Of a stretch of 5,261 bases of DNA, positions 1 through 5,261 are shown piece after piece; the stretch's first letter is position 1, and the number at the start of each line of letters is the position of its first letter. The notes under the pieces were generated by a model. It saw only the letters and a program-made list of their open reading frames with translations. It ran no database searches and was not told where the DNA came from. Both the position numbers and the translations under genes were made by a program. The stretch lies in assembly GCA_000438015.1 (NCBI GenBank), contig FR901607.1, positions 22,185 to 27,445 on the forward strand, read 5' to 3'. Source of the stretch: Coraliomargarita sp. CAG:312 (lineage in GTDB: Bacteria > Verrucomicrobiota > Verrucomicrobiia > Opitutales > Intestinicryptomonadaceae).

Positions 1-15
1 AAGGCGGTTTTTTTT
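1..15. terminator. Partial terminator hairpin arm with T-run, cut by the window edge
   Basis: On the plus strand the window opens with a G/C-rich arm (AAGGCGG) followed directly by eight T (8-15), the form of the 3' half of an intrinsic terminator. The other arm would lie outside the window. It sits 10 bases beyond the galM stop. On the minus strand the same bases read as an A-run followed by CCGCCTT, so a complete hairpin could end both galM and a convergent plus-strand gene to the left. This rests on half a structure and needs the sequence to the left. Confidence 0.45.
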
Positions 16-24
16 ATGCAAGAA

Positions 25-1044
25 TTATCGCAGCGCACCAAATCTGTATATGGTAGACGAATAATACGTTTCGCCTGGATAAAGAACCGTTGACGGGAAA
101 TGTGGCTGGTTGGGAGAATCAGGCCAATGTTGGGTTTCAAGGCAAAAACCGCTATGGCGGTTGTATATTCTGCCGTCTTTTCCCTTGCGCTTTGTAATAA
201 AGTTTCCGGTATAGAACTGTACTCCCGGCTCATTCGTAAGGACCTCCATGCTTCTTCCCGAAACTGGGTCGTGAACAACAGCCGCCTGAACCATTCCTCC
301 ATCGGAATTTTTTAAGACAAAATTGTGGTCGAAACCTCCGTTTGCTTCGACAATAAGCTTGGATTCAGCCTCTACGCCGTCGCGTATTTTCTTGAATTTT
401 CTCAGATCAAGGGGAGTTCCCTTAACTTCCAGTATCTCTCCAGTTGGAATCAGCTTATTGTTTGGAGGCGTGAAAAAGTCGGAATTTATTTTTATGTAGT
501 GGTCCAAAATATCACCCGAAACGCCGGCTGATAAATCGAAATAAGTATGGTTTGTAAGGGCGCATACCGTCGGCTTGTCGGTTGTTGCAAAATACTCCAA
601 GACAAGTTCCGCATTGTCTGTTAACTTATAAAAAACGCTTACTTCTAAATTTCCGGGAAAACCGTTTAGCATATCCGGGCAAATATAATGAAGGTTTGCG
701 CCTTTCCAGCCATCGCCTTCGCATAAACGCATATCCCACAATGCGCTTTCAAAGGAATTTTTTCCTCCGTGAAGGGTGTTTGCGCCGTTATTGGCATCCA
801 ATTTGTATTTTTTCCCGTCTATGACGCACTTGGCTCCGCCTATGCGGTTGCAATACCGCCCTATTAAAGCGCCGAAATAGCCGTCATTTTTTATGTAATC
901 AGACGGCGTTGAATATCCCAATACAACGTCTGCCAATGTTCCTTTAGCATCGGGGGTTAAAAGTTTCATTATTGTGCCGCCCAAATTGCATACTTCCAAT
1001 TTGAGACCGCCGTTTTCAATTGTTTCAATTTGATACTTTGCCAT
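25..1044 (-). CDS. galM: Aldose 1-epimerase (mutarotase)
   Basis: This 339-residue protein interconverts the alpha and beta anomers of hexoses such as glucose and galactose, feeding the Leloir pathway or general sugar use. No signal peptide is visible, so it is probably cytoplasmic. The length is normal for the family and the fold should be a single galactose-mutarotase beta-sandwich. The conserved active-site elements are all present: Arg67 in NRI, His92 in LHGG, His166 in TNHTYFDL, Asp239 in GFDH and Glu303 in CLETQ. By family knowledge His166 and Glu303 are the catalytic acid and base. The ATG at 1044 fits the family N-terminus, but no Shine-Dalgarno sequence lies upstream. The gene begins 21 bases after the stop of the exported-protein gene, so the two are probably co-transcribed. 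No other galactose genes are in the window, so the physiological sugar is unknown. Confidence 0.95.
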   Translation of the reverse strand: MAKYQIETIENGGLKLEVCNLGGTIMKLLTPDAKGTLADVVLGYSTPSDYIKNDGYFGALIGRYCNRIGGAKCVIDGKKYKLDANNGANTLHGGKNSFESALWDMRLCEGDGWKGANLHYICPDMLNGFPGNLEVSVFYKLTDNAELVLEYFATTDKPTVCALTNHTYFDLSAGVSGDILDHYIKINSDFFTPPNNKLIPTGEILEVKGTPLDLRKFKKIRDGVEAESKLIVEANGGFDHNFVLKNSDGGMVQAAVVHDPVSGRSMEVLTNEPGVQFYTGNFITKRKGKDGRIYNRHSGFCLETQHWPDSPNQPHFPSTVLYPGETYYSSTIYRFGALR

Positions 1045-1065
1045 AAATAACGCTTTGAGTTTAGA

Positions 1066-2007
1066 TTATTTTATTTCCATTATTATGTCGTTTTTTGTGC
1101 GGGAATCCCTTCCCGCCCCTCCAGCATATACGGAAATTTCGCGCTTTGCACCCAACGGCACTTTATCTCCTAGTGAGCACTCCTTTGAATTAACAGTCAA
1201 TTTATTGAGCTTGTCTATTGATCCGCGGGAATTATCTATTTCAAAAAGAACGTATTTTCCCGGCTTCATTTTCTCGTCAACTTTTATCTCTATATCGCAG
1301 GATGCCAAATCTGCCTCCTTAAAATGGGCTTTGGGCATAAACCCGTTTTGGGAATTGAACGCCACTTTGAAAATCCATTCTTTCGGATTTTCGCGCAAAA
1401 GAGAATCCAATATCAACTCGTCGTTTATATTAAGTTCGCTTTTACCGGACATATTAATTATTATACCGCCTCTAGACGCTTCATTTTTTACTTTCATTGA
1501 ATCGACTATAAAAGTCATCGGACCCTTGGCGTTGAACTTTGTATCTTCAAGATTTAGATAGGCAATCGACATGGAAGTAGATTCATGGTGGGTTTCAAAT
1601 TTAACGATTCCGCCTATATCTAAAACACAGTTTTTAAAAGTAGCAACGCTGTCGTTGCCGGTTCCCGAACATATTTGCTGAATATACGCCCTCTTTGTCT
1701 TCAAAGACCTGCCTTGGGCGGTGCAACTTGCGTTGAATCCAACCTTAAACGTCTTTACCGACAAATCCCTGTCAATGTCCAAATGGTATCCGCCTTCCCT
1801 AATCCAAAGCATATCGTTCTGGCCTGGCTTCCCGGTAAGTTTTTTTGCAGAAAAATGGATTGCGCTGGTCCAACTGCAAGTTGAATATTTTAAGTTCTTT
1901 TCCGAAGACCCATACTCTCCGCATATGAAGTCCATCGCAAAGAGCGAAGCAGACACAGTCGACAAAGAAATAACAGCAAGGCAATTTTTTATAAGAAAAT
2001 GTTTCAT
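1066..2007 (-). CDS. Exported hypothetical protein, beta-rich, with seven cysteines in the mature part
   Basis: I do not recognise this 313-residue protein. From the ATG at 2007 it begins with a good Sec signal peptide: Lys2 and Lys7, a hydrophobic core at about 8-23, and a likely cleavage after Ala24 (SLFA, then MDF). The reading frame continues upstream to a TTG at 2043, but that start would bury the signal peptide, so 2007 is preferred. The mature part has alternating hydrophobic and polar stretches with many Gly, Asn, Ser and Lys, suggesting beta structure. It holds cysteines at 29, 44, 95, 113, 127, 237 and 277, which could form disulfides in the periplasm or outside the cell. The C-terminal third (GKYVLFEI, then KLTVNS) loosely resembles the ends of beta-solenoid or autotransporter-like proteins, but no membrane barrel, LPXTG or PEP-CTERM tail follows. 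It precedes galM by 21 bases. The coding call is secure; the function is unknown. Confidence 0.8.
   Translation of the reverse strand: MKHFLIKNCLAVISLSTVSASLFAMDFICGEYGSSEKNLKYSTCSWTSAIHFSAKKLTGKPGQNDMLWIREGGYHLDIDRDLSVKTFKVGFNASCTAQGRSLKTKRAYIQQICSGTGNDSVATFKNCVLDIGGIVKFETHHESTSMSIAYLNLEDTKFNAKGPMTFIVDSMKVKNEASRGGIIINMSGKSELNINDELILDSLLRENPKEWIFKVAFNSQNGFMPKAHFKEADLASCDIEIKVDEKMKPGKYVLFEIDNSRGSIDKLNKLTVNSKECSLGDKVPLGAKREISVYAGGAGRDSRTKNDIIMEIK
1867..2007 (-). other. Signal peptide and first cysteines of the exported hypothetical protein
   Basis: The first 47 codons cover the signal peptide (residues 1-24, predicted cleavage SLFA/M) and the start of the mature chain with Cys29 and Cys44. There is no lipobox ending in cysteine at the cleavage point, so a lipoprotein is unlikely. 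Cys9 lies inside the hydrophobic core and would be removed with the signal peptide. Confidence 0.6.
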
Positions 2008-2084
2008 TGCAAGCATGTTAAAAAACGCACTAGATATTTGCAACGATTTTTTAGGGCAAAGAATAAAAATACGCGAATCTAGCC

Positions 2085-2115
2085 ATTAAAACCGAACGCA
2101 GGCAAAACTCGTCAA
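2085..2115 (-). promoter_or_regulatory. Weak candidate promoter for the exported protein and galM
   Basis: On the minus strand TTGACG (2115-2110) and TTTAAT (2090-2085) resemble -35 and -10 boxes, matching 5 of 6 consensus bases each. The 19-base spacer is longer than the preferred 17. It lies about 80 bases before the ATG at 2007. The gap between rny and this gene (2008-2270) is AT-rich, with a T-run at about 2142-2149 on the minus strand but no stable hairpin in front of it. Read-through from rny is therefore also possible. Confidence 0.25.
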
Positions 2116-2270
2116 TCAAAGCTAGCGGCAAACGCCCGGTAAAAAAAAGAAGCCCCTACCGCCTAAAATTTGAGCAATGCAAAAGATTTAAATGCGCTAT
2201 AAAATTGCCCCGGATATGCGCAGAAAACCCCAAATAAATTCTTGGAAATTAGCGCACCATAAAAACTATT

Positions 2271-3812
2271 TTATTGTTCCCTAGGCTTCGCGAGTTCGGT
2301 AAAACGCTGCTCGCGTATTAAAACGACTTTTACAGGTATCGTTCCGTTGAGAGACTCCTCTATTTTCGAGCGTATTTTCCGGGCGATTTCATGCGCCTGC
2401 ATGTCGCTTACAACATCAGGAGAAACAATTACGCGCAACTCCCTGCCAGCCTGAAGCGCATAAGAGCCTGAAACGCCTTCAAACTCCATTGCGATGCTTT
2501 CAAGAGTTTTTATACGGCGTATGTATCCCTCTGTAGCCTCCATTCTAGCGCCGGTTCTTGTGGCGGAAATTGAATCGGCTATCTGCAAAATCACGGCGTA
2601 CACGCTAGACGCTCCGACTTCATTGTGGTGGGATGCGACTGCATTGGCTATAATTTCAGACTCGCCCGCCTTTCGCAATTCTTCGGCTCCAGCCAAAGCG
2701 TGCGAAAGCGGAGAATCTATAACCTTGCCGATATCGTGCAACAAACCCACTCTGCGCGCTACCGCGACATCGCAATTGAGTTCTGCCGCAATCATTCCGC
2801 AGAGTTTAGCAGTTTCAACGGAGTGCTCGAGCGTATTTTGGTTCAAAGACAAATGAAAAGAAAGCCTGCCTACAAGCCGCAAAATATCCGGGGACAGCCG
2901 CGCCAATCCAAGCGAGTCTGCCGCAGCCGCGCCAAGTTCGTAAACGCGCTCAGATATGGACTCTTTTGCAGACTCCACCGCCTGTTCTATTGTCGAAGGA
3001 TTTATTCTGCCATCAAGAATCAAATTTTCAAGTGCTACCCTGGCTATTTCCCTTGCCGTGGGATTAAAGGAAGATATCATCACTGAATCTGGAGATTCGT
3101 CTATAACCAAAGTCGTACCCGTTTCGGCTTCAAAAGAACGTATGTTTCTGCCCTCTTTTCCAATAAGCCTGCCCTTCATTGCGTCGTCGGGAATTTTTAC
3201 TATGGCGGTTGTGACCGACTGCGGCATTTGCGACGACATGCGCTGCATGGCGGAAGTCAGTATTTCTCTGGCTTGCGCGTCCGCCTCGCGCTTTGAATTC
3301 TCAAGGATTTCAGTCCTGTATGCGGAAAGCTCCTCTTTGCACTGCCTTGAAATTTCAATTTTAGCCTCGCGCCGAATTTCATCCGTATCGAGCTTTGAAA
3401 GTTTCGCAAGTTTCTCAGCATACTCCTTTGCGTATTCCCCGTATTCCTCTTTTGCTTTTGCAAAGCGGGCGTATTCTAATTCGGCGCGCTCGACCGCCCG
3501 CTGGGCATTTTGAAATTCGGTCTTTGCTTCGGCAAGCTTTTCCTCCTGTTCGCGCTTAGTGGCGCGCACAAGCGCCAGCATATCCTCGTATTCCGACTTA
3601 ATTTCAAGCTCCTTTTCCTTGAGCATCATTTCAAGGTCGTTTCGCTTTTTTTCGTACTTTACAAGCTCGTCTGATCGAATGGACTCCGCTTCCGCCTCCA
3701 TCTTGTTGCGCAAAGAATTAACGCGCACAACAAGGATTATGCACTCAGCAAAGAGGCAGGTTGCCAAAAGGCCGAGAACAATTGTGTTCAAGTCGAAAAA
3801 TTCAAAAATCAT
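2271..3812 (-). CDS. rny: Ribonuclease Y, membrane-anchored endoribonuclease
   Basis: RNase Y starts mRNA decay by endonucleolytic cleavage while anchored to the inner membrane. The 513-residue product shows the whole family layout. A transmembrane helix lies at about 8-29. A long charged coiled coil rich in Glu, Lys and Ala covers about 35-190. A KH RNA-binding domain at about 203-270 carries the GKEG loop at 218-221. The HD domain covers about 325-420 with likely metal ligands His330, His359-Asp360 (LLHDIGK) and Asp413 (IADS), plus conserved His395-His396. The typical C-terminal domain contains AGRELRVIV. Nothing is missing or broken. The ATG at 3812 places the membrane helix at the N-terminus as in relatives. 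An in-frame TTG at 3839 would add nine residues including two Arg and is less likely. Neither start has a Shine-Dalgarno sequence. A candidate promoter lies about 55 bases upstream, so rny may be transcribed separately from gltX. Confidence 0.97.
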   Translation of the reverse strand: MIFEFFDLNTIVLGLLATCLFAECIILVVRVNSLRNKMEAEAESIRSDELVKYEKKRNDLEMMLKEKELEIKSEYEDMLALVRATKREQEEKLAEAKTEFQNAQRAVERAELEYARFAKAKEEYGEYAKEYAEKLAKLSKLDTDEIRREAKIEISRQCKEELSAYRTEILENSKREADAQAREILTSAMQRMSSQMPQSVTTAIVKIPDDAMKGRLIGKEGRNIRSFEAETGTTLVIDESPDSVMISSFNPTAREIARVALENLILDGRINPSTIEQAVESAKESISERVYELGAAAADSLGLARLSPDILRLVGRLSFHLSLNQNTLEHSVETAKLCGMIAAELNCDVAVARRVGLLHDIGKVIDSPLSHALAGAEELRKAGESEIIANAVASHHNEVGASSVYAVILQIADSISATRTGARMEATEGYIRRIKTLESIAMEFEGVSGSYALQAGRELRVIVSPDVVSDMQAHEIARKIRSKIEESLNGTIPVKVVLIREQRFTELAKPREQ

Positions 3813-3866
3813 AAGGTTGGCATCTAGGCGAGCGCGCAAGGCTTAGGGTTCTTTAATTCGTAAAAA

Positions 3867-3895
3867 AATATCGAATATATCGCATTTAAAATCAA
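3867..3895 (-). promoter_or_regulatory. Candidate sigma-70-type promoter for rny
   Basis: On the minus strand TTGATT (3895-3890) and GATATT (3872-3867) are separated by exactly 17 bases, each matching 4 of 6 consensus positions, inside a very AT-rich stretch. Transcription would start near 3860, leaving a leader of about 48 bases before the rny ATG. The -35 box overlaps the TGA stop of the small upstream ORF. The spacing is ideal but the boxes are imperfect and no transcript data are available. Confidence 0.4.
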
Positions 3896-4026
3896 GTCTT
3901 TTCCTCCCCCGCGCTATGATAGCGCCTCGCAATTTCCATAAGAAAAGATTTTGGGCGCTTACGCTCCTCCATAAAAAAATTCTTCAATTTACTGTCAATT
4001 GGCGGACAAATTGTGCAATGTTTCAT
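3892..4026 (-). CDS. Possible small protein, 44 residues, with an N-terminal CxxC
   Basis: Between gltX and rny an ORF of 44 codons runs from ATG at 4026 to TGA at 3894-3892. The product begins MKHCTICPPID, giving a Cys4-x2-Cys7 pair. It continues with a strongly charged stretch (EERKRP, IARRY) and ends GEEKT; no membrane helix or signal peptide is present. GTGGAG lies immediately upstream, the only Shine-Dalgarno-like sequence in front of any gene here, although GGAG is only three bases from the ATG. In-frame GTG codons up to 4044 could extend it slightly. It shares the strand of all neighbours. A competing 70-codon ORF on the plus strand covers the same bases but lacks a ribosome-binding site and has an improbable composition. 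The function is unknown and two cysteines alone would not complete a zinc site. The stretch might instead be untranslated leader or spacer. Confidence 0.4.
   Translation of the reverse strand: MKHCTICPPIDSKLKNFFMEERKRPKSFLMEIARRYHSAGEEKT
3911..3925. repeat. Perfect 7-base inverted repeat around one central base
   Basis: GCGCTAT and ATAGCGC flank a single central base, forming a 15-base dyad. It lies inside the last codons of the small ORF and 15 bases upstream of the -35 box of the candidate rny promoter. A loop of one base makes it a poor RNA hairpin, although opening the innermost pairs would allow one. A binding site for a dimeric regulator is possible. Chance is not excluded. Confidence 0.35.
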
Positions 4027-4065
4027 AGTCTCCACCACTTTCACATACGCCTAATTACGGCCGTC

Positions 4066-4116
4066 AAAAAAATCCTTCGCCCACAACGCGCGCCTTGGAA
4101 AAATCGCGGCGCGCGC
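4066..4116 (-). terminator. GC-rich hairpin with a distant T-run after gltX, imperfect terminator
   Basis: Read on the minus strand, CGCGCGCC (4115-4108) pairs perfectly with GGCGCGCG (4094-4087) across a 13-base loop, and one G-T pair extends the stem to nine. It begins 31 bases after the gltX stop. A run of seven T follows at 4072-4066, but about 13 bases beyond the stem, whereas an intrinsic terminator needs it directly adjacent. The hairpin is real at sequence level. It may end gltX transcripts weakly, protect their 3' end, or form a barrier before rny. Confidence 0.4.
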
Positions 4117-4147
4117 AAAAGACGCTAGCGCATAAAGCCCAAAGTAC

Positions 4148-5261
4148 CTAGCGGCTTAGATATGCCTGAACGCGGGAGCAAACCTTTTCTTGCCCGAGAA
4201 CTTCAAGCATAGGCATAAGATCGGGACCTCCTGCTAGGCCGGAAACGCTGTATCTTAAAATTTGCATATATTCCGTAATCTTCACTCCGTTTTTTTCAGC
4301 GAGATCTGATATGGCCGAATAGATAGAGTCGTGGTCGAAGCTCCGCAAGTTTTTTAATACTTCCAGAACCTGAGCAAGGCGCTCTTCTGGATTGCCCTTC
4401 TTATAGACTTTCTCGCGCGCTGCAGCATCAAACTTGTATGCGTCGTTAAAGAAAAATTCAACCATCGAAGGGAAACACTCCAAATTTGCCGCTTTGGGCT
4501 GGCATAGCAGAAAAACTCTTTCTACGTACGAGGAATCTTCGGGTAGTTTTATATCGCTCTCGGTTTCGACTGCCTTGCGCGCCATGGCAACGAACTTGTC
4601 CGGAGGCAGAGCACGCAAATACTCCGTGTTAAAATGGCTCATCTTGCGTTCGTCAAAACGCGCGTTGCTCTTTACAATACCGTGGAAATCGAAAAGCTCG
4701 ATTATTTCGCCAATCGGCATAATTTCCCTGTCGTTTTTAGGATTCCAGCCAAGCATGCACAGGTAGTTTCGGACGGCTTCCGGCAAGTAGTTTTTTTGCT
4801 GGTATTCCTCTATCAATGCTCCGCGGTCTCTTTTGCTCATCTTTCCCTGTCCCTCGCTTTTTAATATCAAGGGAATGTGCGCAAATTGCGGCATTGGAGC
4901 GTCAAAAGCCTTGAAAAGTTCTATATGCTTATTAGTGTTTGTTAAATGGTCTTGCCCGCGAATGACATTTGTTATCTGCATGCATATGTCGTCCACCACG
5001 TTTACAAAATGAAACACCGGGGTGCCGTTTGAACGAAATATCGGAAAATCTTTTTCCTCCATTCTAGCTACATCCCCGTAAACGGCATCGTGCAGAACTT
5101 GCGTCTGCCCGGATACTTTAAAGAATACAGCGCCGTCCTTGTCGTAAGCTCTCCCCTTCTTGCGCAAGATCTCCAAATACTGCCTATATATGTCGGCGCG
5201 CTGACTTTGAAAATACGGGCCATAATTACCGCCTACATCGGGGCCTTCGTCCCAATCGAGA
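4148..5261 (-). CDS. gltX: Glutamyl-tRNA synthetase, C-terminal part (partial at right edge)
   Basis: This enzyme charges tRNA-Glu with glutamate using ATP in the cytoplasm. The frame stays open to the right edge, giving 370 visible residues ending in TAG. They begin LDWDEGPDVGG, followed by GPYFQSQR, the conserved class I GluRS segment, so about 90-100 N-terminal residues with the HIGH motif lie outside the window. The visible part includes the catalytic-domain signature VIRGQDHLTNT and the KMSKR loop (visible residues 140-144, bases 4829-4843). An all-helical anticodon-binding region follows, ending in a normal GluRS C-terminus (LRYSVSG, then LEVLGQEKV). Between RAY and GAVFFKV only a few residues are present where many GluRS carry a zinc-binding insert of roughly 40. 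That shortening looks in-frame and natural. The complete protein should be about 460-470 residues. A TTG at 5176 within this frame is an internal Leu codon, not a start. Confidence 0.96.
   Translation of the reverse strand, partial: LDWDEGPDVGGNYGPYFQSQRADIYRQYLEILRKKGRAYDKDGAVFFKVSGQTQVLHDAVYGDVARMEEKDFPIFRSNGTPVFHFVNVVDDICMQITNVIRGQDHLTNTNKHIELFKAFDAPMPQFAHIPLILKSEGQGKMSKRDRGALIEEYQQKNYLPEAVRNYLCMLGWNPKNDREIMPIGEIIELFDFHGIVKSNARFDERKMSHFNTEYLRALPPDKFVAMARKAVETESDIKLPEDSSYVERVFLLCQPKAANLECFPSMVEFFFNDAYKFDAAAREKVYKKGNPEERLAQVLEVLKNLRSFDHDSIYSAISDLAEKNGVKITEYMQILRYSVSGLAGGPDLMPMLEVLGQEKVCSRVQAYLSR

Noticed and set aside
1055..1561. 168-codon plus-strand ORF opposite the exported-protein gene
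   Set aside because: It is antisense to a gene with a clear signal peptide and stop, has no ribosome-binding site, and its Ser/Phe-rich composition is typical of a shadow frame.
2131..2165. Possible terminator: T-run at about 2142-2149 on the minus strand between CGGTA and TACCG
   Set aside because: The T-run lies inside the loop of this 5-base stem rather than after a stem, so it is not an intrinsic terminator.
2192..2284. 30-codon plus-strand ORF after rny
   Set aside because: It overlaps the rny 3' end in antisense, lacks a ribosome-binding site, and is short enough to be chance in AT-rich sequence.
2956..3513. 185-codon plus-strand ORF opposite rny
   Set aside because: It mirrors the coiled-coil and KH coding region of RNase Y. 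The Ser/Ala/Phe-rich product is the expected antisense of Glu/Lys/Ala-rich codons.
3916..4128. 70-codon plus-strand ORF in the gltX-rny gap
   Set aside because: It has no ribosome-binding site, runs against all neighbours, ends within the GC hairpin, and has an implausible His/Arg/Trp-rich composition. The minus-strand 44-codon ORF is the better candidate.
4148..5176. Apparent complete 342-codon gltX starting at TTG 5176
   Set aside because: The frame remains open to the window edge and the upstream codons encode the conserved DEGPDVGG and GPYFQSQR segments, so this TTG is an internal leucine.

Overview
This 5.3 kb window looks like an ordinary bacterial chromosome segment. All four clear genes lie on the minus strand, so transcription runs from the right edge to the left. 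In that order they are: the C-terminal part of a glutamyl-tRNA synthetase (gltX, cut by the right edge), a probable 44-residue small ORF, a membrane-anchored ribonuclease Y (rny), an unrecognised exported protein, and an aldose 1-epimerase (galM). I see no tRNA, rRNA, CRISPR array, insertion sequence or phage gene.

Organism: moderate GC content, RNase Y, a compact GluRS lacking the usual zinc-binding insert, and a secreted beta-rich orphan protein fit a member of the PVC group, perhaps Verrucomicrobiota. This is inference from general family resemblance and is low confidence. None of the three complete larger genes has a recognisable Shine-Dalgarno sequence in front of its preferred start.

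Layout: 4148-5261 gltX (partial). 3813-4147 is a 335-base gap holding a GC-rich hairpin just after gltX, the small ORF (3892-4026) with a perfect 7-base inverted repeat near its 3' end, and a candidate promoter for rny (3867-3895). 2271-3812 is rny. 2008-2270 is an AT-rich gap with no convincing terminator and only a weak promoter candidate. 1066-2007 is the exported hypothetical protein. 25-1044 is galM, 21 bases after it and probably co-transcribed. The first 15 bases look like half of a terminator hairpin with its T-run, cut by the left edge.

Functionally the window is mixed: translation (GluRS), mRNA turnover at the inner membrane (RNase Y), sugar anomer interconversion (GalM) and one envelope or secreted protein of unknown role. 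Shared orientation is all that links gltX and rny to the galM pair. No new multi-gene system is evident. The points most worth checking are the small ORF, the shortened GluRS connective region and the cysteine-containing orphan exported protein.
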